Positions 18,637 through 27,013 of a stretch of 30,246 nucleotides of DNA are shown here, piece after piece (the stretch's first letter is position 1; each line of letters opens with the position of its first letter). The notes beneath the pieces are model-generated. The model was given only the letters and a program-made list of their open reading frames with translations. It was not told the origin of the DNA and searched no databases. The stretch is taken from assembly GCA_030446525.1 (NCBI GenBank), contig JAUJNC010000053.1, positions 1 through 30,246 on the forward strand, given 5' to 3'. This DNA comes from Armatimonadaceae bacterium (lineage in GTDB: Bacteria; Armatimonadota; Armatimonadia; Armatimonadales; Armatimonadaceae). The position numbers and the translations under genes were made by a program.

Positions 18637-18674
18637 ATTATACTATAGCCCCTGCCCCACAGCGTGGGGCAGGG
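18637..18674 (-). promoter_or_regulatory. Possible promoter and 11-bp hairpin between divergent ABC and oxidase genes
   Basis: On the minus strand a perfect TATAAT spans 18642-18637, about 32 bases before the ATPase ATG. No -35 box stands at the right distance. Instead a perfect inverted repeat occupies that place: CCCTGCCCCAC (18650-18660), loop AGC, GTGGGGCAGGG (18664-18674). On the plus strand TATACT at 18639-18644 overlaps the -10 box. A regulator-dependent promoter with an operator is possible. There is no T-run, so it is not a normal terminator. Confidence 0.4.
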
Positions 18675-18719
18675 AAAGGGGAGGGGCTGTCGAACCTAAC
18701 CGGGCGAAGGGAGCCAGGA

Positions 18720-19838
18720 ATGAAGATCGCGGTGGTCGGGGTCGGCGGCACGGGGAGCGCGGCGGTGCGGTTCCTGGCCCGGGCGGGGCACGAGGTCGTC
18801 GGGTTCGAACAGTTCCGTCTGGGACACGACCGGGGCGGGGCCGCACGGCGAATCGCGCATCATCCGCTACACCTACCCGGACCTGCTCTACACGCAGATG
18901 ATGAGCGACGCCTACCCGCTCTGGGCGGCCCTGGAAGAGGAGGCGCGGGAAGAGCTGTTCGTGCGGTGCGGCGGGCTCTTCTTCGGCGTGCGGGACGACC
19001 CCCAGGTGCGGGAAACCGGGCGCGCCCTGGCGGCAACCGGGCTGTCCTACGAAGCGCTGGATCCGGGGCGGTGCGGGAACGTTTCCCCGCCCTCCGCCTG
19101 GGCGAGAACGAGGTCGCCCTGTTTCAGCGGGAAAGCGGCTTTTGCGCGCGACCCGCTGCGTGCTCGCGAACGCGCGCCTGGCGCGCGGACACGGCGCGAC
19201 GATCCACGAAGAAACGCCCGTCCGGGATATCTTCGCGCACGGCGAGCAGGTGATCGTCCGGACCGAACAGGGCGGGGAGCGCCTCTTCGACCGGGTGATC
19301 GTCACGGCGGGCCCGTGGATGGGCGGGCTGCTGGCGCGGCTGAAACTGCCGCTCCGGGTGACGCGCCAGCAGATCGCGTATCTGCGGCCCGCAAAGAGCG
19401 CGGACCGGTTTCTGCCGGACCGGTTGCCGGTCTGGATAGACGCGACGAGCAACTACTACGGCTTCCCGGCCGACGGGCGCATCGAAGGTGTCAAGCTGGT
19501 TTCCCACGCCCGGGCGAGGTGGTGGACCCCGACGCGCCGCCTCGCGCGCCGGACGGGGGCTACGTGCGTGACGCCCTCGCCTACGCGTTCCGGCGCCTGC
19601 CGGACTGGGCGACGAGGTCACGCACGCCCAGGTCTGCCTGTACACGAACACGCCGGACGAGGATTTCCTCCTGGATCGCGTGCCCGATTCGCCCCACATC
19701 TGGCTGGTGAGCGGCTGCTCCGGTCACGGCTTCAAGTTCACCGTCCTGCTGGGCAAGATCGCCGCCGACCTCGCCACCGGCCAGGGCTACGGGCGCGACC
19801 TGAGCCGCTTCTCCCTACAAAGGTTCCTCGGCGCGTAG
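18720..19838 (+). CDS. FAD-dependent sarcosine/N-methyltryptophan oxidase-like enzyme (frameshifted)
   Basis: It starts at ATG 18720 behind AGGA. The FAD Rossmann motif VVGVGGTGSAAVRFLARAG comes first. In other frames follow HGESRIIRYTYPDLLYTQ (flavin contact region of MSOX and SolA), LFDRVIVTAGPWMGGLLARL, CLYTNTPDEDFLLDR and SGCSGHGFKFTVLLGK. The Cys in CLYTNTPD (codon 19635-19637) aligns with the Cys that binds FAD covalently in monomeric sarcosine oxidase. Five or more indels, near 18840, 19075, 19140, 19510 and 19610, split the gene, and the corrected length is about 372 residues. It should oxidise the N-methyl or secondary amine of an amino acid, giving hydrogen peroxide, with the exact substrate open. 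Its end overlaps the convergent sugar kinase gene by 24 bases. Confidence 0.85.
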
Positions 19839-20765
19839 GCGAACCTGGGGGAGCAGGGCGGCGACGTCGGCGGGGCGGACGACGCCCGACGTGGGGGTGA
19901 GGCAGTTGGCGGCGGCGCAGGCGGTGCCGTAGACGGCGGCGTCGGGAACGGAAGCGCCCTTCCGAAGAGAGAAGAGGAGGCCCGCGGCGAGGGCGTCGCC
20001 CGACCCGATGGGGTTGACGGCATCGACGCGCGGGGACTCGATCCGCCAAAGGCCGCCCCGCCCGTCCCCGAGCCGGGAGCCTACCCTGCCCAGGGAGACG
20101 AGCGCCCACTGCGCGCCCGCCGCGGTGAGGGCGGCGACGGCGGCGCGGGCGTCCTGCTCGCCGTCGCCTGACAGCGACAGGCCGAGCGGGGCGGCGGCTT
20201 CCTCGCGGTTGGGCTTGACCAGGAAAGGCCGCGCGGCCAGTGCGGCGCGCAGCGGGGCGCGCTGGGCGTCTACCAGGGCGGGCACGCCGGCGGCCCGGGC
20301 GACTTCCACAAGGCGGGCGTAGAAGTCGTCCGGCACGCCGGGCGGGAAGGACCCGGAAAGACAGAGCGCCCGGGCGGAGGGCAGGTGTTTCCGCACCGCC
20401 GCCTCCAACGCGGCGACGTCGTGGGGCGAAACAGGGGGCGCCTCCTCCACCAGTTCGGTGGCCGGCCCGCCGTCGGGAAGCAGGGTGGTGCAGGTTCGCG
20501 TCGGCGCGTCGCCCTGCACCCAGACCGTGTCGTGCGGCACGCCCGCCGCGTCCAGCGCGCGGGCGACGAAGCGGCCCGTGTCGCCGCCCAGGAACTGCGC
20601 GAGCCGGCTTTCGCCGCCGAGCAGCGTAACCACGCGGGCGACGTTGACCGCCTTGCCTGACGCCGTGACCCACACCTCGCGCGCCCGGTTCACGGCGCCC
20701 AGTTCCACGCGGGCCAAGCGCAGGGTCCGCTGCACCGTGGGCGTCGCTCCGACGGCCAGGATCAC
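19815..20765 (-). CDS. PfkB family sugar kinase (1-phosphofructokinase/tagatose-6-phosphate kinase type)
   Basis: The intact protein has 316 residues with a GTG start at 20765, overlapping the stop of the dehydrogenase gene by four bases. MILAVGATPTVQRTL and SGKAVNVARVVTLLGG (36-51) are typical of the 1-phosphofructokinase branch. FLVKPNREEA (181-190) and VNPIGSGDALAAG (250-262) follow, with the catalytic Asp at 257. The usual family text has NPVGSGDA or TGAGD. The substrate is probably a sugar phosphate such as fructose-1-phosphate or tagatose-6-phosphate. No fructose PTS gene is near, so its pathway is not clear. The overlap with the alcohol dehydrogenase gene suggests one metabolic unit. 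Confidence 0.9.
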   Translation of the reverse strand: MILAVGATPTVQRTLRLARVELGAVNRAREVWVTASGKAVNVARVVTLLGGESRLAQFLGGDTGRFVARALDAAGVPHDTVWVQGDAPTRTCTTLLPDGGPATELVEEAPPVSPHDVAALEAAVRKHLPSARALCLSGSFPPGVPDDFYARLVEVARAAGVPALVDAQRAPLRAALAARPFLVKPNREEAAAPLGLSLSGDGEQDARAAVAALTAAGAQWALVSLGRVGSRLGDGRGGLWRIESPRVDAVNPIGSGDALAAGLLFSLRKGASVPDAAVYGTACAAANCLTPTSGVVRPADVAALLPQVRLRAEEPL

Positions 20766-21940
20766 GGCAGCAGCGCTTCCGGAGCGCCGGCGTCGCGCAT
20801 CTGGGTGAGGAGCTCCGCCACCCGTACGTCATCCATTTCGACGGGGTTGCCGGAAAGCGAGTTGCCCCGCGCGCCGCGCGCCAGCAGGACGACGCCTTCG
20901 GCGTCGAGCGGGGGCAGGTCGGCGTAGCGGGCGCCAAGCCCGGCCAGCCGGGGGACGCCGAGTTCGCGCACCTTGTCCCACGCCCAGGCCACCGCCGCCG
21001 GCGCGCCCGGACCGGCTCCCAACGCCTGGGCCACGCGGGCCAGGCGGCGCCGGACTTCCTCGCTCCGGGCGTTGAACGCCAGGACCCACGGCAGGGCGAC
21101 CGCGCAGGCCAGGCCGTGCGGCACGCCGTGGATGCCCAGCGACTGCGCGATGCCGTGCGCCGCGCCCAGGCCGCCGTTGGCGAGCGCCAGCCCCGACAGG
21201 AGCGCCGCCAGCGCCATCGGCTCGCGCGCGGCGCGGTCCTCACCCCGGGAAAGGGCGCTAAGCCCGACGCCCGACGCCTCGACGCCGCGCAGGGCGAGCG
21301 CCTCGGTCAGCGGCGAGCCGCGCCGGGACAGGTACGACTCGACGTTCTGCGTCAGCGCGTCCAGACCGCTCCAAACGCGCACCTCGCGCGGCGCGCCCGC
21401 CTGCAGCTCGGGATCCACCAGGGCGACGGCGGGGACCATGCGGCTGTCGCGCAGGCTCTTCTTGAACCGGCCCTCCCGCGACGAGATGACGGCGTTTTTG
21501 GTGACCTCCGAGCCCGTGCCCGCCGTGGTCGGGCAGGCGATCAGGGGCAGGGGCGGGGCCGAAAGCTTCAGGCCGCGCCCGACGCCTTCCAGGTAGTCGC
21601 GCACGGGCGCCCCGTCCGTTTGCGCGGCCAGGGCGGCGACGGCCTTGCCAAAGTCGAGGGTGCTGCCGCCGCCGACCGCGACCACCACGTCGGGCTCGGC
21701 CGCCCGCGCGAGCGGCACCGCCCCGTCCACGTCCGCCTCGTCCGGCTCGCCCGGCGGCCCCGGCATCTCGGTGACATCGAGACCCTGGGCAAGCAGGCTT
21801 TCGCGGACCCGCTCCGCCGCGGCGCTCCGGCCCCGGACCAGCAGGCAGCGCGCGCCCAGCGGGCGTGCCAGAACCCCCGCCTCGGCGGCGCGCCCCGGCC
21901 CGAAGACGACGCTCCCGGCGCTCACGAAATCAAAGGTCAT
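20762..21940 (-). CDS. Iron-type (group III) alcohol dehydrogenase family protein
   Basis: The protein has 392 residues from ATG 21940 (MTFDFVSAGSVVFGPG), chosen over a longer frame because the family homology starts here. The NAD region VVVAVGGGSTLDFGKAVA is at 85-102, and PTTAGTGSEVT at 137-147. Metal ligands appear as D194 (SGLDALTQ), H262 (AHGIAQSLGIHG) and H275 (VPHGL). The second usual His is replaced by Gln at 198, a change seen in some family members. Substrates of this family range from simple alcohols and lactaldehyde to 4-hydroxybutyrate and maleylacetate, so none can be assigned. It is cytoplasmic. It shares a four-base overlap with the PfkB kinase gene and is divergent from rfbA. 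Confidence 0.9.
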   Translation of the reverse strand: MTFDFVSAGSVVFGPGRAAEAGVLARPLGARCLLVRGRSAAAERVRESLLAQGLDVTEMPGPPGEPDEADVDGAVPLARAAEPDVVVAVGGGSTLDFGKAVAALAAQTDGAPVRDYLEGVGRGLKLSAPPLPLIACPTTAGTGSEVTKNAVISSREGRFKKSLRDSRMVPAVALVDPELQAGAPREVRVWSGLDALTQNVESYLSRRGSPLTEALALRGVEASGVGLSALSRGEDRAAREPMALAALLSGLALANGGLGAAHGIAQSLGIHGVPHGLACAVALPWVLAFNARSEEVRRRLARVAQALGAGPGAPAAVAWAWDKVRELGVPRLAGLGARYADLPPLDAEGVVLLARGARGNSLSGNPVEMDDVRVAELLTQMRDAGAPEALLP

Positions 21941-22018
21941 GACGTCGTAAGGATTCGCCCGCGCCGCGGCCGTATCCTGCCGGGGCGGATGAAAGCGCAT
22001 CCGCGGCGGGCGGGCATG

Positions 22019-22056
22019 TTGACAGCCGTTTCGCCATCCGGTACTATGGGTATAAT
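22019..22056 (+). promoter_or_regulatory. Promoter region of the dTDP-sugar operon
   Basis: A perfect TTGACA (22019-22024) is followed after 17 bases by TACTAT (22042-22047). A second, perfect TATAAT lies at 22051-22056 but is 26 bases from that -35 box. The two -10 boxes could give alternative starts. The leader before rfbA ATG 22166 would be about 105-110 bases. Confidence 0.55.
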
Positions 22057-22165
22057 ACCAGGGAGCCGCTGGCGGCCCCTCGTGTGGCATCGTTCTTGCA
22101 CAACCTCCTGACGTAGAAGAACGCGTCGAAACCATCCCGTTTATCCAAAAGGCAGGTATTGGAAC

Positions 22166-23056
22166 ATGAAGGGTATCGTCCTTGCCGGTGGGAGCGGCAC
22201 GCGCTTATATCCCGTCACCCAGGCGGTTTCGAAGCAGCTGCTGCCGATCTACGACAAGCCGATGATCTACTACCCGCTCGCCACGCTGATGCTGGCGGGG
22301 CTGAGAGACATCTTGCTCATCTCCACCCCGCTCGATCTGCCGCTGTTCCAGCGGCTGCTGGGTGATGGCAGCCAGTACGGCATCAGCATCCAGTATGCCG
22401 AGCAGCCCAAACCAGAGGGCCTGGCGCAGGCCTTCCTGATCGGCAAGAAGTTTCTGGACGGCAGTCCGGCCTGTCTGATCCTGGGGGATAACCTTTTTTA
22501 CGGCCACGGGCTGCCCGACCAGCTCCGGCAAGCCGCCAAGCGGACCGGGGGCGCAACCGTGTTCGGCTACCGGGTGAGGGACCCCGAGCGCTACGGCGTC
22601 ATGGAGCTCGACGCGAACGACATGGTGGTCTCGCTCGAGGAGAAGCCGGAGTTCCCGAAATCCAACTACGCCGTGGTCGGTCTGTACTTCTACGACAGCC
22701 AGATCACCGATATCGCCTCCCAGATCAAACCTTCCTGGCGGGGGGAGCTGGAGATCACCGATGTGAATAACGTGTACCTGCAGCACGGCCGGCTCCGGGC
22801 CGAGCGGCTGGGACGGGGCATCGCGTGGCTCGATACCGGGACGCACGATTCGCTCCGCGAGGCCAGCAACTTCATCGAGGCGATCGAGCAGCGTCAGGGC
22901 TTGAAGGTTGCCTGTCTGGAAGAGATCGCCTACGAGTGCGGCTATATCGATGCGGAACAGGTGCTGGCGCAGGCGACCCGCCTTGGCAAAGCCGAGTACG
23001 GGCAGTACCTGGTCCGGATGGTCACGGAGGGGCGGCCCCACTCCTGCGGCCAATAA
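22166..23056 (+). CDS. rfbA: Glucose-1-phosphate thymidylyltransferase
   Basis: The intact protein has 296 residues, the usual family length. It makes dTDP-glucose and pyrophosphate from dTTP and glucose-1-phosphate, the first step toward dTDP-rhamnose and other deoxysugars. The nucleotide-binding signature [11 protein letters not shown] is at 8-18, with [17 protein letters not shown] directly after. [40 protein letters not shown] and [10 protein letters not shown] complete the RmlA pattern. The enzyme is a cytoplasmic tetramer in known cases. It is the first gene of a plus-strand operon with an RmlC-like epimerase 50 bases downstream and rfbB further on. Alternative identity is very unlikely. 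Confidence 0.97.
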   Translation: MKGIVLAGGSGTRLYPVTQAVSKQLLPIYDKPMIYYPLATLMLAGLRDILLISTPLDLPLFQRLLGDGSQYGISIQYAEQPKPEGLAQAFLIGKKFLDGSPACLILGDNLFYGHGLPDQLRQAAKRTGGATVFGYRVRDPERYGVMELDANDMVVSLEEKPEFPKSNYAVVGLYFYDSQITDIASQIKPSWRGELEITDVNNVYLQHGRLRAERLGRGIAWLDTGTHDSLREASNFIEAIEQRQGLKVACLEEIAYECGYIDAEQVLAQATRLGKAEYGQYLVRMVTEGRPHSCGQ

Positions 23057-23106
23057 GCCTTCCGCAGGCGGTAGACGGTTTTTCCTTTAACAAATGGAGA
23101 CAGCTT

Positions 23107-23661
23107 ATGCTTGACAAACTCTCGCCGGAGGACCTTGGTCCGGAGTTCCAGAGGGTAGTGACCACGCAGGAGTACCCCCGGAAGACCCCCATCGAAGGCG
23201 TCCGCATCATCGACCTGCGCCTGATGGTGGACGACGGCGGCTCGTTCGCCGAACTGGTACGCTTCGACGAGAACGGCAGCCTGGAAGCCATCCCCGAGTT
23301 CAAGGTGCGCCAGTCGTCCTATTCGCAGGTGCTGCCCGGCGCGATCAAGGCCTTCCACCTGCACTTCAACCAGGAAGATGTGTGGTTCGTCCCGCCCACG
23401 GACCGGCTCCTCATCGGCCTGATCGATGCGCGTCGGGGGTCGCCGACCCATAACCAGTCGATGCGCTTCGTGATGGGCGCCGGCAAGACGCAGCTGCTGT
23501 ACATCCCGCGCGGCGTGGGCCATGGCGGCGCCAACATCGGCACGCAGCCGGCGACCATACTGTACTATGTCAACCAGCAGTTCGATCTGGGCGACCCGGA
23601 CGAGCGCCGTCTCCCCTGGGACCTGCTCGGCAGAGAGTTCTGGGAGATGACGCAAGGATAG
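23107..23661 (+). CDS. RmlC-like dTDP-4-dehydrorhamnose 3,5-epimerase family cupin
   Basis: The protein has 184 residues from ATG 23107 behind GGAGA. It is a cupin with the RmlC layout. KAFHLHFNQEDVW (81-93) stands where RmlC has its RGLHYQ catalytic loop, with one His kept (84) and a second added (86). DARRGSPTHNQSM, YIPRGVGHGGANIG and a final LPWDLLGREFWEM follow. The Arg before the catalytic His is Lys here and the Tyr/Lys pattern in the strand ILYYVNQQF differs. The reaction may therefore be the classical 3,5-epimerisation or a related epimerase or isomerase step on a dTDP-4-keto sugar. Its place between rfbA and rfbB supports a deoxysugar role. No rfbD reductase is in the window. Confidence 0.8.
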   Translation: MLDKLSPEDLGPEFQRVVTTQEYPRKTPIEGVRIIDLRLMVDDGGSFAELVRFDENGSLEAIPEFKVRQSSYSQVLPGAIKAFHLHFNQEDVWFVPPTDRLLIGLIDARRGSPTHNQSMRFVMGAGKTQLLYIPRGVGHGGANIGTQPATILYYVNQQFDLGDPDERRLPWDLLGREFWEMTQG

Positions 23662-23677
23662 GGTCAGGGGGTACTTT

Positions 23678-23926
23678 ATGGCGGAGGATAACGGGGCCGG
23701 GAAGGCGCCGGCCTGCCCGCTCTGCGGCGGCGAAACGGCCAGGGGCGTCCTGAAGGCCGGCAACCAGGAGGCGAGCGTGGTCATCGCGGGCGAGCCGGAC
23801 GCGTTCCTTGGCGTGGTCCCCTACACCACCTCGCTGGTGGCGGCGCGCGTTTGCACGTCCTGCGGCCATATCGCCCTGTTCGCCAAGAGGCTCGAAAGCC
23901 TGCTCCGCATGGACGCGAATGAGTAG
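23678..23926 (+). CDS. Small zinc-ribbon protein
   Basis: The protein has 82 residues from ATG 23678, behind CAGGGGG and 16 bases after the epimerase stop. Two Cys pairs (CPLC at 13-16, CTSC at 58-61) frame a beta-rich middle and can bind one zinc. The spacing resembles the many small zinc ribbons found in Armatimonadota, Chloroflexi and similar bacteria, for which no function is known. It contains no enzyme motif. It sits inside the dTDP-sugar operon, possibly as a passenger, or as a partner of the Nudix protein that begins ten bases after its stop. Confidence 0.75.
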   Translation: MAEDNGAGKAPACPLCGGETARGVLKAGNQEASVVIAGEPDAFLGVVPYTTSLVAARVCTSCGHIALFAKRLESLLRMDANE

Positions 23927-23935
23927 CTTCCCCGG

Positions 23936-24404
23936 GTGCGCTGGAAGAGCGACACGGCAACCTTTGTCGCCACGGACGTGGAGCCGGACCCCGCCGGTGC
24001 GCCGGCGGCGCTCGTTTTCGCCTTTTACGGCGACAAGGTGCGCTGGCCGACATCATCGGCCGCGGCTGGTGCATCCCCAGCGGCCGTGTCGAGGAATCGT
24101 TTGAGGACGCCGTCCGGCGCGCAAGCCTACGAGGAGGCGGGGGCGACGCTGGGCCGCGTCGCCTATCTCGGCCATTTCGTCCTCACCGACATCGGAACGG
24201 GCGCCGTGCGGTATGCGCCGACCTATATCGGCGCGGTGCAGGGGCTGACGGGCGCGCCGCCGGGGGGCGACTCGCGCGGGATGCAGATGGTCAACGTCGA
24301 GGATGTCGCCGCCTGCTACTTCGCCTGGGACGAGCCTGCTGGCGGCGGTCTTCACCTACGCTTATCAGGAAAAGCAGCGGCGTTTCCCGGTGGGCGTGCC
24401 CTGA
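23936..24404 (+). CDS. Nudix hydrolase (frameshifted, shortened Nudix box)
   Basis: A GTG start at 23936 begins a strand-rich N-terminus (TATFVATDVEPD, ALVFAFYGDKV). After a frame change near 24045 the text reads CIPSGRVEESFEDAVRR, and after another near 24115 AYEEAGATLGRVAYLG. A third near 24335 leads to LLAAVFTYAYQEKQRRF and TGA at 24404. Joined, the helix-loop gives GRVE-ESFEDAVRR-EAYEEAG. The canonical box (G-5x-E-7x-REUXEEXGU) needs two more residues after GRVE, so six bases seem missing in addition to the frameshifts. The corrected protein is about 155 residues. Nudix enzymes hydrolyse nucleoside diphosphate derivatives. In this operon a nucleotide-sugar or a damaged dTDP compound is a fair guess, but the substrate is unknown. 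Confidence 0.7.
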
Positions 24405-24451
24405 GCGCGCTCACGGGCGGCTAGGAAAGACGCGGACAAGCGACACACGTC

Positions 24452-24873
24452 ATGACGGACACCGAAGCCGAAGTTCTCGATGTCACGCGCCGGCTCATCG
24501 AGGCGGTCTACCGGCGTGACCTCGACTTCTACCGGGCGCACGCCACCGGCGATATGTCCGCCTACGAATGGTTCATCGCCCCGGCGCGCATCGACGGGCT
24601 GGACTTCCACCTGCACCTAATGGGCGCGGGCGGCATGGTCGGCGTCCACGAGCAGAGCCGGGTGGACCTGCTCGACCCGCGCGTCAGCTTTGCGGCGCGG
24701 CGCAGGACGTGGCGATCGTCACCTTCACGCTGCTCGTCACCTATCCCGCCGCGGGAACTGCAGTTCCCGCGTTTTACCGATAATCAACCCGGGTGCTCGT
24801 CCGCGACGAGCACGCCTGGAGGATGACCCACTTCCACCGCTCACCAACGCACCCGTCACCAACGCACACGTAA
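24452..24873 (+). CDS. NTF2-like (SnoaL/CaMKII-association type) protein (frameshifted)
   Basis: It starts at ATG 24452 (MTDTEAEVLDVTRRLIEAVY). RRDLDFYRAHATGDMSAYEW and IDGLDFHLHLMG follow the pattern of DUF4440 and CaMKII-association-domain folds. After a change of frame near 24690 comes DVAIVTFTLLVTYPAAG, and after another near 24785 TRVLVRDEHAWRMTHFHRS, a typical final strand, ending at TAA 24873. The corrected length is about 140 residues. These cone-shaped proteins bind small ligands or act as simple enzymes or oligomerisation units, and nothing more can be assigned. Its stop codon overlaps the AAGGAA ribosome binding site of rfbB, so the two are translated in tandem. Confidence 0.65.
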
Positions 24874-24886
24874 GGAACCCTGTACC

Positions 24887-25893
24887 ATGAAACGACTGCT
24901 CGTCACCGGCGCGGCCGGGTTTATCGGCTCCAACTTCGTCCGCTACATGCTGGACAAGTACCCGGACTACCGCATCATCGTTCTGGACGCTTTGACGTAC
25001 GCCGGCAACCTCGACAACTTTCAGGACCTGTGGGATAACCCCAACTTCCAGTTCTTCCACGGGCGCATCGAGGACCCGCAGATCGTGGACAACCTCGCCC
25101 GCAACGTCGACGCCATCCTCAACTTCGCGGCCGAGAGCCACAATGACCGCGCCATCCTGGACCCGGAGGCGGCGGTCCGGTCCAACTTCAACGGCGTCTT
25201 CGTGCTCCTGGAAGCGGCGCGCAAGTTCGGCCACGAGCGCTTCCTGCAGGTCAGCACGGACGAGGTGTACGGCAGCACGCAGGACGTCTTCCGCGAGGGC
25301 GACCCGCTCGAGCCCAACCAGCCCTATTCGGCGGCCAAGGCGGGCGGCGAGGACGGATGGCGCGCGCCTATCACGTCACCTTCGGCCTGCCCACCATCGT
25401 CACGCGCGGCTCGAACACCTTCGGCCCCTATCACTATCCCGAAAAGCTCATCCCGCTGTTCATCACCAACGCGATCGACGACCTGCCGCTCCCGGTCTAT
25501 GGCGACGGCAAGCAGGTCCGCGAGTGGATGCACGTGCTCGACCACTGCAAGGGCATCGACCTGGCGTTCCACGCAGGCGCCCCCGGTGAGATCTACAACG
25601 CGGCAGCGGCGTCCACCGCTACAACGTCGACGTGACCAGGCTCATCCTCCAGTACCTGGGCAAGCCCGAAACCCTGATACGCCACGTCACCGACCGCCAG
25701 GCCACGACCGCCGTTACTCGATGGAATGCTCAAGCTCAAGGCGCTCGGCTTCGCGCCGGACACCAACTTCGAGGAGCGCCTGGAGGAGACCGTGCGCTGG
25801 TACGTCGACAACGAGCCGTGGTGGCGCAAGATCAAGGAGAAGCAGGCCGACTACAAGGCGTTCCAGGAGAAGTGGTACGCCGAGCGTAAGTAG
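24887..25893 (+). CDS. rfbB: dTDP-glucose 4,6-dehydratase (frameshifted)
   Basis: It starts at ATG 24887 behind AAGGAA. The NAD motif TGAAGFIGSNFVRYM opens the protein. LDALTYAGNLDNF, FAAESHNDRAI, STDEVYGS (catalytic Asp-Glu pair) and YSAAKAGGE (YxxxK) follow. In a second frame come TRGSNTFGPYHYPEKLIPLF and YGDGKQVREWMHVLDHCKGI. In a third come GLPETLIRHVTDR-like text with KPETLIRHVTDR, then KALGFAPDTNFEERLEETV and WYVDNEPWWRKIKE up to TAG 25893. Indels near 25350, 25605 and 25710-25740 must be corrected, giving about 336 residues. The enzyme turns dTDP-glucose into dTDP-4-keto-6-deoxyglucose, the step after RfbA. It is the last gene of the operon, with a terminator following. Confidence 0.93.
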
Positions 25894-25923
25894 CTCGGCT
25901 GCCTACGGCCCCAACGATGAAGA

Positions 25924-25957
25924 CGAGGGCGGCGCCAGTGGCGCCGTCCTTGTTTCT
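25924..25957 (+). terminator. Hairpin terminator after rfbB
   Basis: A stem of 10-12 pairs forms around loop AGT (25937-25939): GGCGCC at 25931-25936 pairs with GGCGCC at 25940-25945 and is extended outward on both sides to about 25926 and 25950. TTGTTTCT follows on the plus strand. It lies between two convergent genes and may also stop the NACHT/HEAT transcript, though that side has fewer Ts. Confidence 0.7.
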
Positions 25958-25963
25958 GCCCGT

Positions 25964-26941
25964 CTACGCAGCGGACACGAGCCGTTGTAACTCTTCGTAG
26001 GCAGTATTGCGCAGGTAGTAGCCTCCTGCCGATCCAATGCGACGCTTCGCCAAAATTGCTGTAGCTGCGACAAGATGGCCGGTTTTGTTCCATCGAGTTG
26101 TGCCAATACTATTGCAGTTTCAGCACGGTCCTTCACTTTCGTTTCGTTATTTTGGACGCGTTCGAGTAGTTGTCGTGCAAGCTTAGCGGTATCCACTTTA
26201 CCGCCGATGCTCAGAATGGCTTGCAGTGCGGCCTGCCGTATCAACTGGTTTTGGTCGTCGGCAAGATGGGCAAGTCGTCCCACAACTTGTGAGTTGCTGC
26301 GGCGTCGCCGGCAGTTCCAAGCGCGCGGCGAGCGGCGCCGCGCCCGCGCGCGGCTCTATCGTGGGTAAGTTTGAGCAGACGCTCTATAATGGATTGCATT
26401 TCGGAGCGTCTCGCCATTTGGCCGAGCAAGGACGTTGCGGCCTCCCGTAAACGGGGCGGCGCGGTAGTTCTGGTCAATGCGACGAGTTGTTCGACGACCT
26501 CCGGAATGGCAGCCGCATCGCCCATTACGGCCAGCGCTAGTGTCGTTATGCGCGTGTCTTCGTTGCCTTTCTTCGTCAAGCCAAAGGTGAGTCACGGTCT
26601 CCGATATGTTGCCGCCGCTTCGCCCAAACTCCCGAGAGCTTGTGCCGCCGCAAATTGTACGGCGCTGTCGCTGTCCTCAAGGAGCGCGAGCAGACGCTGT
26701 ACGGTGGCTGCCGTGGCAGCGGCTTTTCTGAGACGCCCGATGGCGGCGACTGATTCAAAACGGACTGTCGCGTCCCTGTCGACGATAGCTCCAGCAGCCG
26801 TGCGATGATTCGCGGCGCCGCTGCGCTGCTTCGTCAAGAAACCCTAGAGCCAATGCCACTGCGGAGCGAACATGGGCGCAGTGGTGGGTGCTCAGCACAA
26901 AGTAGGCGCTCGACGATTTCGGTGTCTAACACCGTTGCCAT
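25964..26941 (-). pseudogene. HEAT-repeat segment downstream of the NACHT gene (frameshifted)
   Basis: HEAT-like helical repeats run in the same direction as the NACHT gene but in broken frames. Examples are HVRSAVALALGFL, DATVRFESVAAIGRLRKAAA, DSAVQFAAAQALGSLGEAAA, EDTRITTLALAVMGDAAA, PRLREAATSLLGQMARR and NQLIRQAALQAILSIGG. The last part, after one more shift near 25995, reads AYEELQRLVSAA and ends at TAG 25964. At least four indels are needed, two of them (near 26585 and 26610) compensating around an in-frame TGA. The piece may be the natural C-terminus of the NACHT protein, cut off by TAA 27014. It may instead be a separate gene from ATG 26941 with no good ribosome binding site. HEAT solenoids bind proteins or nucleic acids and serve as sensors in such systems. 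G+C is clearly lower (about half) than in surrounding genes. Confidence 0.75.
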
Positions 26942-27013
26942 CCTGCCGGTGTTTCCGCTGCCCAACGCGCGGTACTTTCCTTTTCGTCTTTTAGGCTGCT
27001 TAAGCAAGTGTGT

